The translations under genes were made by a program, and so were the position numbers. A model generated the notes under the pieces. It saw only the letters and a list, made by a program, of their open reading frames with translations, ran no database searches and was not told the origin of the DNA. Positions 43,757 to 52,256 of a stretch of DNA of 64,000 nucleotides are shown here, in pieces (the stretch's first letter is position 1; every line of letters starts with the position of its first letter). The stretch spans positions 310,001 to 374,000 of the forward strand of contig NZ_JAGRPV010000001.1 of the NCBI RefSeq assembly GCF_030014955.1, written 5' to 3'. The DNA is from Cohnella hashimotonis (lineage in GTDB: Bacteria > Bacillota > Bacilli > Paenibacillales > Paenibacillaceae).

Positions 43757-44623
43757 TCAATCGTAGTAGATGGCATCGTACGGGAACTCCAGCTTCTTGT
43801 TCCGGTACGCGACCGGCGACATATTCATATATTCTCGGAACACCTTGCCGAAGTAGCTGGGGCTGTCGAAGCCGCACCGCCTGCCCACTTCCTGAACCGG
43901 CAGATCCGTCGTTCGGAGCATCGCGATCGCGGCTTCAACCCTTCTGTCCCGCAGATAGGCAAGCGGCGAGGTGTGCTCGGCTTTTTGGAACAGTCTGCAA
44001 AAATGATATTTGTTCACTCCAAGCTCCCGGGCGATCGCATCCAGCGTTAAGGGCGAAGCGAAGTTCGCCTTCATCAGCCGCTTGGCTTCATGCAGCAGCG
44101 TGTGAGACTTCGAGCTGACTTCCCGTCCCGCATCACGGCTGGATTGGAGCAGCGCGAGCATCCACTCGTAGGCGAGGACCGACAAGCGGTACTTATCCGT
44201 GATCTTCTCTTCGGAGACAGTCCGATAGAGCTTCCACAGCTGCGAGATTAAGGGAGAGTCCGCATCCCTGCGAATGACCGCCCCTTCCTGCGCCAGGACG
44301 AGATCCCAGATCCGGCTGGCTTCGTCGCCCCGCAGATTAAGCCAGAGCACTTCCCAAGGGGCGCCATTCTCCTCGTAGTAATAACGGTGGTTGCCCGGAA
44401 TCCGGACAAGGAACGCCGACCCTTTCGGCAAGCGGACCCGCCGCTGCTCGTATTCGATCCAGCCTTCGCCGCTAAGCGTATATTGGAAGACGACATGTCC
44501 GCAGTCCGGACGGTCATCGCCAGAGAAGGCGTATCCGGCGTTCGCGATGTGCTGCCAGCCGATCGAATCGACGGTCAACATCGATTGCTCTTCATGGCGA
44601 AATCCGTAGACGGAAGGCTCCAT
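43757..44623 (-). CDS. AraC family transcriptional regulator
   Basis: A 288-aa regulator with a cupin-like sensor (CGHVVFQYTLSGEGWIEYE, GSAFLVRIPGNHRYYYEENG) and a C-terminal double helix-turn-helix (LDAIARELGVNKYHFCRLFQ ... VGRRCGFDSPSYFGKVFREY). GGGAGATAAA precedes ATG 44623. It is divergent from the GH31 gene at 44748, whose expression it probably controls, and only about 30 bp separate it from the next AraC gene. Confidence 0.9.
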   Translation of the reverse strand: MEPSVYGFRHEEQSMLTVDSIGWQHIANAGYAFSGDDRPDCGHVVFQYTLSGEGWIEYEQRRVRLPKGSAFLVRIPGNHRYYYEENGAPWEVLWLNLRGDEASRIWDLVLAQEGAVIRRDADSPLISQLWKLYRTVSEEKITDKYRLSVLAYEWMLALLQSSRDAGREVSSKSHTLLHEAKRLMKANFASPLTLDAIARELGVNKYHFCRLFQKAEHTSPLAYLRDRRVEAAIAMLRTTDLPVQEVGRRCGFDSPSYFGKVFREYMNMSPVAYRNKKLEFPYDAIYYD

Positions 44624-44747
44624 CTTCTATTTATCTCCCATTTCGTCAAAGTCAATTTTGTTATAGTATAGCGCACAAACTTAAGATTGTCCCCCAACAG
44701 GCCCGGCGGTAATATCGAGGTACGAAGCCGTCCCTTAAGGAGGAAAT

Positions 44748-46283
44748 ATGAAATACGAGACAATCCGCATCGCATTGCTGGAAAATGAATATTGGTGGGG
44801 CGGGGCCGTAAGCGATGGCGTGCAGATGCCGTTTGGCGGCCGCGACCACTGGAGAGATCTGTACGGCGATGCCGGCTATAACCAGGCGAGTCCGCTGCTG
44901 CTCTCCAGCCGGGGGAGGAGCGTATGGTCGGAAGCGCCGTTCCACTTCGCCTTCAAGGACGGCGCGCTGACCGTCTCAGGGCAAGCGGGAACGATCAAGA
45001 TCGAGCAAAACGGGGGAAATCTGCGGGAGGCGTTCGGTCATGCCGCGCGCACGTATTTTCCGGCGTCGGGCGCCTCTCCGGATCCGCTGTTTTTTAACGT
45101 GCCGCAGTACAATACCTGGATGGAGATGAGCTACGAACCGACGCAGGAGAAGGTGCTGGCTTATGCGGAAGCGATCGTCGCGAACGGATTTCCGTCCGGC
45201 ATCCTGATGATCGACGACAATTGGCACGAGGATTACGGCACGCTGACGTTCCATGCGGGGCGCTTCCCGGATCCCAGGGCGATGGTCGAAAGGCTGCATG
45301 CGCTCGGGTTTCGCGTGATGCTGTGGGTCAGCCCGTTCGTCAGCCCCGACGGGGAGGTGTTCCGGTATCTTCACCGGCAGGGGTTTTTGCTGCGGGAAGC
45401 GGACGGCGAGCCTGTCATCCGCAAGTGGTGGAACGGCTACAGCGGGATCTTGGACGGCACGAACGAGGGCGCCCTGAACTGGTTCAACGGGCAGCTTGAT
45501 CGTCTTATCGAGAAGTATGGAATCGACGGATTCAAGCTGGATGCCGGAGATCCGCAGTACTACAAGCCTTCGGACGTCGGCGCAAGGCCAGCGACGCCGA
45601 ACGAGCAGTGCGAAGCATGGGCGCGGCTGGGACTCCGGTATGCGTTCAATGAATACCGGGCCTGCTGGAAGCTGGCCGGCCAGCCGATCGTCCAGCGCCT
45701 GAGCGACAAAAATCACAGCTGGATCGGGGACGGTCTCGCCAGCTTGATCCCGAACGGCCTGGCGCAAGGGCTGGTTGGCTACGCGTTCAACTGCCCGGAC
45801 ATGGTCGGCGGCGGCCAGTACGAGGACCTGATCCGTCCCGACTTCGAGGTCGATCAGGAGCTGTTCGTGCGGTACGCGCAGTGCTCGGCGCTGTTCCCGA
45901 TGATCCAGTTTTCCACGGCGCCCTGGCGAGTGCTGGATGAACGGCACTTGGCTTATTGCCTGGAGGCCGCCAAGCTTCACTGCACGCTCGGACCCGAGAT
46001 CGAGCAGCTCGTCCGGCAGTCCGCGGCGTCGGGCGAGCCGATCATGCGGCATATGGCGTACGCGTTCCCGGAGGGCGGCTTCGAGACCGTCTCCGACCAG
46101 TTCATGCTGGGGAACGACATTTTGGCGGCGCCGGTATTGGAAAAAGGAGCGACCTCGCGAAAAGTCGCCTTCCCGCAAGGGACATGGCAGGGCGACGACG
46201 GCAGCTCCGTGAGTGGCCCGTGCACGGTCGAAGTGGAGGCGCCGTTGTCCAGGCTGCCCTGGTATCGCCGCGAACAAGCATAG
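44748..46283 (+). CDS. GH31 family alpha-glycosidase (paralogue of 13614-15149)
   Basis: A 511-aa compact GH31 enzyme, the same length as the copy at 13614. Shared motifs include EYWWGG, QASPLLLSS, GILMIDDNW, WWNGYSG and YGIDGFKLDAGDP, with the nucleophile Asp in KLDAGD. It is probably cytoplasmic and acts on an alpha-linked oligosaccharide. AAGGAGGAAAT precedes ATG 44748. It is monocistronic, with a clear terminator after the stop, and divergent from an AraC regulator. The association with GH27 suggests alpha-galactoside or related substrates (inference). Confidence 0.92.
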   Translation: MKYETIRIALLENEYWWGGAVSDGVQMPFGGRDHWRDLYGDAGYNQASPLLLSSRGRSVWSEAPFHFAFKDGALTVSGQAGTIKIEQNGGNLREAFGHAARTYFPASGASPDPLFFNVPQYNTWMEMSYEPTQEKVLAYAEAIVANGFPSGILMIDDNWHEDYGTLTFHAGRFPDPRAMVERLHALGFRVMLWVSPFVSPDGEVFRYLHRQGFLLREADGEPVIRKWWNGYSGILDGTNEGALNWFNGQLDRLIEKYGIDGFKLDAGDPQYYKPSDVGARPATPNEQCEAWARLGLRYAFNEYRACWKLAGQPIVQRLSDKNHSWIGDGLASLIPNGLAQGLVGYAFNCPDMVGGGQYEDLIRPDFEVDQELFVRYAQCSALFPMIQFSTAPWRVLDERHLAYCLEAAKLHCTLGPEIEQLVRQSAASGEPIMRHMAYAFPEGGFETVSDQFMLGNDILAAPVLEKGATSRKVAFPQGTWQGDDGSSVSGPCTVEVEAPLSRLPWYRREQA

Positions 46284-46301
46284 AAGCATAGGTTAAACGG
46301 A

Positions 46302-46329
46302 AGAGCCCATCACGCAGCGGGCTCTTTTT
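46302..46329 (+). terminator. Terminator of the GH31 gene
   Basis: AGAGCCC-(10 nt)-GGGCTCT followed by TTTT, 19 bp after the stop codon. Confidence 0.88.
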
Positions 46330-46354
46330 GTTATTAGGATTAATAGGCGGAATC

Positions 46355-46450
46355 GTGCAAAAGGTTCGCGTAATTGTCCGAAGGCCAGCCGGCGGCATTC
46401 CGTTCATGCTGCCGCTTACCTCGGATACGGAGCAAATCGCCCGCGTTTAA
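46355..46450 (+). pseudogene. Possible fragment of a C26-type amidotransferase-like gene
   Basis: Thirty-one codons read VQKVRVIVRRPAGGIPFM then LPLTSDTEQIARV and stop. The stretch AGGIPFMLPLTSDTE resembles the AAGGIPVLLPLT-type segment of peptidase C26 (PuuD-like) proteins. A second open stretch of about 30 codons follows (46452-46540) that I do not recognise. Together they look like debris of degraded genes between the GH31 terminator and the AT-rich island. Confidence 0.3.
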
Positions 46451-46759
46451 CTACGAGACGGATGCTTCTAATTTTAAACTGTTCGAGTCGTTCGTGGAGG
46501 CGTGCGAGTGTTCGTATCAGATTCAAGCGTTGTTAGTTTGATCCAAGAAAGTACTAGAACACGGAATTGGTAATTCTACTAAACTTACTACGTTTATATA
46601 TGGTAGAATATAGTATTACGTGATATATTGCAGATAAGTAATTGAAATAATTTCCTATCGCGTATCTCATAATGTTTACTAGGATACAAACATGGACATC
46701 ATTCTAGGGTAAGCAACTCTAGGAGGTGTCTAGCGGTGAAAAAAGGGAGGAGATTAAAG

Positions 46760-46927
46760 ATGCCTACTGCTGCGACGAAGCCCATACGTCCTACCAAAGC
46801 AAGTTTTAACTCTTCTGAGGAAAAGCAAAAGTTTATCGACTATGCTACTCAAACAAAAAAAACAGAGTCGGTAGGCATGGATAAGGTTAGAGAAATGGTT
46901 CGTAACCATAGAGAAAAAAGGAAGTAA
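46760..46927 (+). CDS. Small basic protein, candidate antitoxin of a GNAT pair
   Basis: A 55-aa hydrophilic protein (63 aa if GTG 46736 is used) rich in Lys, Arg and Thr: MPTAATKPIRPTKASF at the start, then SSEEKQKFIDYATQTKK. Both possible starts have excellent ribosome sites, AGGAGGTG before GTG 46736 and GGGAGGAG before ATG 46760. It lies 5 bp before a GNAT acetyltransferase gene, and both are AT-rich against the GC-rich surroundings. The arrangement resembles GNAT toxin-antitoxin pairs, but I see no ribbon-helix-helix signature, so the role is a guess. It could also be an accessory subunit. Confidence 0.6.
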   Translation: MPTAATKPIRPTKASFNSSEEKQKFIDYATQTKKTESVGMDKVREMVRNHREKRK

Positions 46928-46932
46928 TCATT

Positions 46933-47433
46933 TTGCTTGAGTGGGACTTCATCGATCAAAAATATATGACCAAAATTGAGGATTTTCAATGTAGCGACGA
47001 ACCAAGCGTCCGAGCATTTCTTCAAGAAGAGGCTTTGTCTTTCCATAACCTTGGGATTGCCAAAACAAAGTTATTTTTTGATGATGAAGACAATCTTGTC
47101 GGATATTTTACGCTATACAACGACATGATGACGATAGGCAGAAAGAAACGTAGACGACACAATTTAAACGAACTGCCGTCATATAAATATTATCCCGCAA
47201 TTAAATTACATTACATGGGCGTTGACCAGCGGTTTAGAAACAGAGGATTCGGGGCGTACCTTCTCTCCTCGGCGATGGTTGCGGCTAAAGAAGTATCAGA
47301 GCAATCCGGATGCCTTTTCCTTACAGTAGAATCGCTAAAAAGTGCTATAGGATTCTATTACAAATACGAATTTAACAAATTGAATGTCAATGGCTCTTAC
47401 CTCAATATGTTTCTTAAACTAAATGAATTGTAG
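46933..47433 (+). CDS. GNAT family N-acetyltransferase
   Basis: A 166-aa acetyltransferase. The acetyl-CoA motif is QRFRNRGFGAYLL (about residues 97-109), preceded by the beta strand PAIKLHYMGV. The first 45 residues are unusual (EDFQCSDEPSVRAFLQEEA), resembling the N-terminus of TacT/AtaT-type toxins that acetylate aminoacyl-tRNA. The start is TTG 46933, eight bases after AAGGAAG. It is the second gene of an AT-rich pair and has its own terminator. An ordinary small-molecule or protein acetyltransferase remains possible. Confidence 0.85.
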   Translation: MLEWDFIDQKYMTKIEDFQCSDEPSVRAFLQEEALSFHNLGIAKTKLFFDDEDNLVGYFTLYNDMMTIGRKKRRRHNLNELPSYKYYPAIKLHYMGVDQRFRNRGFGAYLLSSAMVAAKEVSEQSGCLFLTVESLKSAIGFYYKYEFNKLNVNGSYLNMFLKLNEL

Positions 47434-47437
47434 CGCG

Positions 47438-47465
47438 ACCACTTCCTCTCCGAAGTGGTTTTTTA
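47438..47465 (+). terminator. Terminator of the GNAT pair
   Basis: ACCACTTC-(6 nt)-GAAGTGGT followed by TTTTTTA, a few bases after the stop codon. Confidence 0.9.
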
Positions 47466-47523
47466 TGATTGCCCCGACAAGTCCGCTCTTTGATGACGCC
47501 ATCCCCGATGGTAAGATATAACT

Positions 47524-49659
47524 ATGTCGACGACGATACTAGCCACCAAATTTCATATGCCGCCGCGCCGCCCCGGCACGGTGCTTCGCCGGCGGCTGAT
47601 CGATAAGCTGCAGCAGGGCTTGCACCGCAAATTGACCCTGATCTCCGCTCCCGCAGGTTACGGAAAAACGTCGCTGGCCGGCGAATGGATCGCCGATTGC
47701 GGGCGGCCGGCCGCATGGCTGTCCTTGGACGAAGCTGACGGCGAGATCGCGCGCTTCCTGGCCTGCTTCATCGCGTCCCTGCAGACGATCGAGGAGAAGA
47801 TCGGGCATGGCGTCCTTGCCGTGCTTCAATCGCCGGAGCCGCCGCCGATAGAGCCGGTTCTCTCCGCGCTCGTCGAGGAGACGGCGGGCATGGCGCCGTT
47901 CATTCTCGTCCTGGACGATTATCACGCAGCGGCATCGATGCCCGTCGACGCTGCCGTTGCTTTCTTGCTCGATCATCTGCCCGCACATGCCCATCTGGCG
48001 ATCGTCACCCGCGAGGACCCGCTTATCCCGGTGGCGCGGCTGCGGGCGCGGGACCAGATGACCGAATTGCGCGCGGCCGACATGCGATTTACATCGGCCG
48101 AGATCCAAGACTTCCTGAACGGCGTCATGGGACTTCGTCTGCCCGCGGATCAAGTAGGCGTACTGGAATCCCGCACGGAAGGCTGGATCGCCGGCTTGCA
48201 GCTCGCTGCGCTCTCGATCCAGGGCGACCGCGGGTCGGACCGCTTTATGCAGTCGATCTCCGGCAGCCATCGATTCGTGCTGGATTATCTGGTCGAAGAG
48301 GTTCTGCATCGGCAGCCCGAAGCCGTTCAGGATTTTCTGGTGCACACCTCCATCCTCGACCGCCTGTGCGGTTCGCTTTGCGATGCGCTGCTGACCGATC
48401 CCAAGGCAACGGGTCGCCATCGGCTGCTTGATCTTGAACGCCAGAATTTGTTCATCGTCCCTCTGGACCATGAACGACGGTGGTATCGATATCATCACTT
48501 GTTTGCCGAATCCTTGCAGAGAAAGCTGCAGGATCGTCTGGACGCGAGCGGCATCGCGGAATTGCATGGCCGAGCAAGCGCATGGTATGAAGCGCAAGGC
48601 TTCGAGCTTGAAGCGTTCGGCCATGCCGCGAAGGCGGCCGATATCGACCGCGCCGCACGGCTGCTCGAGGGCAACGGGATGCCGCTGCATCTTCGCGGAG
48701 CTGCAGGTCTCGCGCTGCAATGGCTGGCTTCGCTGCTTCGAGCCGAATTGGACGCCAGGCCGGCTTTGTGGGTCATGTACGGATCGGCGCTGCTGATCGC
48801 GGGGAAGCCGACGCATATTGAGCCCAAGCTGCGAGCCGCGGAAGCGGCGTTCCAAGACGCCCCTCAGGATGCCCGCGTCCAGGACTGGATCGGGGTAATC
48901 GCCGCGACCCGGGCCGCGGTGGCCTCGCTCGCGCTGGCTGCGACGCCGGTCGGCTCCGAGCTCAAATTGCAGTCAGCCGAAGCTACCATGCAAGCGTCGG
49001 CGCAGGACGACAAGACCGAAGACTTGATCGGACTGATCGCGCCCGTCAAGGATGCGGGGGCAAGCGCAAGCGCCGAGATATTGGACCGGGTGATCGCCCA
49101 GTCCAGCCGCGCATTGGCTTACCTTGGGCCGGACCAGCTATCCGTGCGGACGTCTGCCGCATGGATGCTTGGCGTCGCGTGCCAACGGCGGGGAGACTAT
49201 GCGGGGGCCAGACAGGCGTACCGCCAAGTCGTCTCTTACAGCCACCAGCTTGGCCACACGCTAATGGCGGTCCTGTCATGGATCGGACTCGGCCAGATCG
49301 AGGAGGCGGACGGCCAGCCGGAAGCGGCAGCCTCGAGCTACGAAGAAGCGCTCCGGCTGGCCGGCGATCTGCCGCTTCCGGCGCTGCGCGAAGCGCAGGA
49401 CGGTCTTCGGCGCGCGAGGCAGGACTGCCAGCCGGGAGCGAAGGGCGGCTTGATCGAGCCGCTCAGTCCGCGCGAGCTCGAGGTGCTGGCCCTCATCGCC
49501 GAGGGACTCTCCAACCGGGACATCGGCGAGCGGCTGTTCTTGGCCCTGGACACGGTCAAAGGGCACAATCGAAGGATTTTCGAGAAGCTGCAGGTGCAGA
49601 GGCGCACGGAAGCGATCGCGCGCGCCCAAGCGTTGAATCTGCTCCCGCCTCCCCGATAA
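47524..49659 (+). CDS. MalT-like LuxR family regulator (STAND ATPase)
   Basis: A 711-aa regulator. The P-loop is SAPAGYGKTS (residues 41-50), the Walker B region FILVLDDYH; a winged-helix and helical TPR-like sensor part follow, and a LuxR-type helix-turn-helix ends the protein (LSPRELEVLALIAEGLSNRD, then LALDTVKGHNRRIFEKL). It is about 150-200 residues shorter than MalT-type members, mainly in the TPR part. The ribosome site before ATG 47524 is weak. It is followed by a DUF4386 gene whose start region carries a palindrome, a likely target. Confidence 0.9.
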   Translation: MSTTILATKFHMPPRRPGTVLRRRLIDKLQQGLHRKLTLISAPAGYGKTSLAGEWIADCGRPAAWLSLDEADGEIARFLACFIASLQTIEEKIGHGVLAVLQSPEPPPIEPVLSALVEETAGMAPFILVLDDYHAAASMPVDAAVAFLLDHLPAHAHLAIVTREDPLIPVARLRARDQMTELRAADMRFTSAEIQDFLNGVMGLRLPADQVGVLESRTEGWIAGLQLAALSIQGDRGSDRFMQSISGSHRFVLDYLVEEVLHRQPEAVQDFLVHTSILDRLCGSLCDALLTDPKATGRHRLLDLERQNLFIVPLDHERRWYRYHHLFAESLQRKLQDRLDASGIAELHGRASAWYEAQGFELEAFGHAAKAADIDRAARLLEGNGMPLHLRGAAGLALQWLASLLRAELDARPALWVMYGSALLIAGKPTHIEPKLRAAEAAFQDAPQDARVQDWIGVIAATRAAVASLALAATPVGSELKLQSAEATMQASAQDDKTEDLIGLIAPVKDAGASASAEILDRVIAQSSRALAYLGPDQLSVRTSAAWMLGVACQRRGDYAGARQAYRQVVSYSHQLGHTLMAVLSWIGLGQIEEADGQPEAAASSYEEALRLAGDLPLPALREAQDGLRRARQDCQPGAKGGLIEPLSPRELEVLALIAEGLSNRDIGERLFLALDTVKGHNRRIFEKLQVQRRTEAIARAQALNLLPPPR

Positions 49660-49689
49660 CCACACTAAAGTGTCTACGGTTCGTCGCGC

Positions 49690-49726
49690 CCCCTTCGCTA
49701 TAATTCGGGTAACACAAGCGAAGGGG
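49690..49726 (+). promoter_or_regulatory. Inverted repeat overlapping promoter and ribosome site of the DUF4386 gene
   Basis: CCCCTTCGCT (49690-49699) and AGCGAAGGGG (49717-49726) are perfect 10-bp arms around 17 bp. A -10 (TATAAT, 49699-49704) starts at the left arm, and the right arm contains the GAAGGGGAG ribosome site of the gene at 49735. It could be an operator, or a hairpin hiding the ribosome site in read-through mRNA. Confidence 0.6.
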
Positions 49727-49734
49727 AGATCCGC

Positions 49735-50391
49735 ATGAATGGATTGGCAAAAGCGGCAGGCGCGCTTTTTTTGGTATCGACGGCGGCGTACATGATCGGG
49801 AGCGGGCTGCTGAATCCCGTCCTCCAAGGGTCCGAAGTTCTTGGGCGTATAGACGGAGCGCGAACAAGCGTAATCGCGGGAACGCTGCTGGAGCTCGTCA
49901 ATGCTGCGGCGGTCGCGGGAATCGCGATGCTGCTGTATCCGATATTAAAAAAGCGGCATGAGGCGTTTGCGCTGGGCTATTTCGGTTCGAGGATCATCGA
50001 GTCCGCAATTCTGATCGTCAGTTTAATCGTTCCGGTCGTTTTTCTGATGTTCGGTGAAAAGGATGCGGCTACCGCGGCAGCGGATCGTTCCGTCTATCAG
50101 GCGATTGCGGATTGGGCGGTAGAAGCGCATTATATGCTCTTTGAACTGGCCATGATCGTGCTGGGATTGGGAAGCCTGCCGTTCTGTTACATTCTCTATC
50201 GCTTCAGGCTGGTGCCGCGATTTTTGCCCGTGTTCGGCTTCGTCGGCTATGCCGGCCTATTGACGAGCAGCTGCCTGGCGCTGGCCGGCCGGGATATGGG
50301 GACCGCTCTGTATATTCCGGGAGCCATCTTCGAAATCGGACTTCCGCTCTGGCTCATTTTTAAGGGCGTTAATCCGCGGACGGAAGGTTAG
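49735..50391 (+). CDS. DUF4386 family membrane protein
   Basis: A 218-aa protein with about six membrane segments (the first AAGALFLVSTAAYMIGSGLL). The pattern YFGSRIIESAILIV and length match DUF4386, a family of unknown function. The ribosome site AAGGGGAG lies in the arm of an inverted repeat. A LuxR/MalT-like gene ends 75 bp upstream, and the two may be functionally coupled. Confidence 0.85.
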   Translation: MNGLAKAAGALFLVSTAAYMIGSGLLNPVLQGSEVLGRIDGARTSVIAGTLLELVNAAAVAGIAMLLYPILKKRHEAFALGYFGSRIIESAILIVSLIVPVVFLMFGEKDAATAAADRSVYQAIADWAVEAHYMLFELAMIVLGLGSLPFCYILYRFRLVPRFLPVFGFVGYAGLLTSSCLALAGRDMGTALYIPGAIFEIGLPLWLIFKGVNPRTEG

Positions 50392-50543
50392 TTGGATACC
50401 ATTATAATTTATCCATTAATGGGTAATCCCATTATAGTGGATGAAGGATCCCGCGCATGATATGAAAACGCAAAGTTAGCGCGACCGTCGCCCTGTTCTT
50501 AACTTAGAAAGCTCTTGACATCAATTAGGAGGGACTATGCATC

Positions 50544-51536
50544 GTGGAATCTGACAGGCAACGGACAGGCTTTATCGCATTATTGAAAAAAGGCAATACC
50601 TCTTCGGCTACGGCTGCCATCGGCAACACCGGGGTGGCGATCGTCAAGGGCATCGCGGCGGTAACGACGGGCAGCGGGGCGATGTTCGCATCGACCATGC
50701 ACTCGATCGCCGATGCCGTGAATCAAGCTTTCGTATTCGCCGGCAGCGTGTTAGCCGAGAAAAAGCCGACGCGCCGCTTCCCCACCGGATTCGGCCGGGT
50801 CATTAACCTGTTTTGTATGGTGGCCGTCATCGTCGTCACCGTGATGGCTTACGAGACCATCCTGGAAGGTTTCCATCTGCTGGCGCACCCTTCCGCAGAA
50901 TCGCATGGCTTTTGGTTTAATCTCATTGTGCTGCTCCTGTCTGTCGCGGTCGACGGATTTGTTCTTATAAAAGCGATGAAGGAAATCGTGCATGAATCGC
51001 GTACGGAAGCGAAGGGACTGGCGATCGTCCCTCAGGCCTTCAAAAACGTAGGACGTGCCGCGCCGCCGACGCGCCTGGTCTTTTACGAAGATCTTGTCGC
51101 GACGACCGGTGCGCTTCTGGCGCTTCTGGCTGTTGTCGTTACGTCGCTGACGAGCTTTGCGTTGCTGGACGGCATCTCGACCATCCTCATCGGCTTGCTG
51201 ATGGTCGGGGTAGCGTTCAAGGTCGGTTACGATAATATGGTCGGGCTCATCGGCGTATCCGCTCCCCGCGATGTCGAGGACAAAGTCGCGCAGATCATTT
51301 TCTCCAACAGCTACGTGACCGATATTTATCAAATGCGGATTTTGCAGGAAGGCCGTTACTACCACGTCGAGGGACTGATCGAGCTGCGCCCCGGTCTAAC
51401 GCTTGCGGACGCGGACGATATCAAGTTCAAGATAAGAGATCGCTTGCTGCTGGACAGCGACATTGCAGATGTGACGATCGGGATTATCGAAGACAACGGC
51501 GTGAAGAACTGGAATCCGGAGCCCGTGAATTCTTAA
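50544..51536 (+). CDS. Cation diffusion facilitator family transporter
   Basis: A 330-aa secondary transporter of the CDF family, which exports divalent metals such as Zn2+, Mn2+ or Fe2+ in exchange for protons. About six membrane segments are visible. MFASTMHSIADAVNQ carries the metal-site His and Asp of helix 2, and a C-terminal cytoplasmic domain (about 240-320) follows. Translation starts at GTG 50544 after GGAGGG; the ATG at 50537 is out of frame and stops at once. Metal preference cannot be read from the sequence. Confidence 0.9.
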   Translation: MESDRQRTGFIALLKKGNTSSATAAIGNTGVAIVKGIAAVTTGSGAMFASTMHSIADAVNQAFVFAGSVLAEKKPTRRFPTGFGRVINLFCMVAVIVVTVMAYETILEGFHLLAHPSAESHGFWFNLIVLLLSVAVDGFVLIKAMKEIVHESRTEAKGLAIVPQAFKNVGRAAPPTRLVFYEDLVATTGALLALLAVVVTSLTSFALLDGISTILIGLLMVGVAFKVGYDNMVGLIGVSAPRDVEDKVAQIIFSNSYVTDIYQMRILQEGRYYHVEGLIELRPGLTLADADDIKFKIRDRLLLDSDIADVTIGIIEDNGVKNWNPEPVNS

Positions 51537-51550
51537 GCGCATTAACTGGT

Positions 51551-51581
51551 AGCCTGCCGGCGCAATCCGGCGGGCTTTTTT
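51551..51581 (+). terminator. Terminator of the CDF transporter gene
   Basis: AGCCTGCCGG-(6 nt)-CCGGCGGGCT followed by TTTTTTA, 15 bp after the stop. Confidence 0.88.
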
Positions 51582-51674
51582 ATGTGGAGCGGAGGCGGTC
51601 GAGCAACTTTTGAAGAAAGCTTAACGTTCTAAGCTTGTAACAGGTATTTCCACTATTGGGATGGGGGGGGCGGA

Positions 51675-52115
51675 ATGAGAGTTTTTACGGTCATTTTGTT
51701 GCTTCTGTGCATCGCTGCGACCGGCTGCGCGAACGATGCGGGCACAAAGGGGAAGGTCGTGCTGAACGGAAAAGAAATTGTATCCGTGAAGCTTGAATGC
51801 GCGGAGTTTTGCAAGCAAGCGGGGACTCCGTTTGCTGAAAAGACGTTTACGAAAGAAAATGGCGAAGAGCTCAAGGTATTCCACAAGGCGATCGTTAACG
51901 CAGAAAAAATAAATGGGGAAGTGGATTATGGCGTCATCTTCTTCATGAATCTCTCGTTCGAGGATGGCAAGCAAAAGAAATACGTACTTAACGTCGCAGA
52001 CGAAGCGGGCAGAACCGCCTTGCTCGTGGACACGGACGATAGCAGCCAGGGATACACGATATCCAAAGGACTAACGAACGAACTGAGAAGCGTTATTTAT
52101 GGGGCTAACGATTAA
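51675..52115 (+). CDS. Putative lipoprotein of unknown function
   Basis: A 146-aa protein with a lipoprotein signal (MRVFTVILLLLCIAATGC, lipobox ATGC). The mature part has no motif I recognise; Cys residues at CAEFCKQ and several beta-strand-like stretches suggest a small extracellular beta domain. A G-rich ribosome site precedes the ATG. It stands alone between two terminators. Confidence 0.8.
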   Translation: MRVFTVILLLLCIAATGCANDAGTKGKVVLNGKEIVSVKLECAEFCKQAGTPFAEKTFTKENGEELKVFHKAIVNAEKINGEVDYGVIFFMNLSFEDGKQKKYVLNVADEAGRTALLVDTDDSSQGYTISKGLTNELRSVIYGAND

Positions 52116-52192
52116 GATGGAGCAGGTTGGCGATTGACAGCGGTAATTCCTGCGTGATATTTTGGCAATAGAATAAAGGCCATGCAACCTTC

Positions 52193-52230
52193 GGGTTCAA
52201 CCTCGCTGCAAAGTGGGTTGAGCCCTTTTT
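52193..52230 (+). terminator. Terminator before the nucleotidyltransferase gene
   Basis: GGGTTCAACC-(13 nt)-GGTTGAGCCC with a short T-run (TTTTT). It serves the upstream lipoprotein gene; because it lies only about 30 bp before the next ATG it could also act as an attenuator of that gene. Confidence 0.8.
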
Positions 52231-52256
52231 GCATTTCAAATTCGGGGAGGATACGT

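Noticed and set aside
52193..52256. Riboswitch or attenuator before the nucleotidyltransferase gene
   Set aside because: Only a simple terminator hairpin is visible, with no conserved aptamer-like structure or alternative antiterminator.
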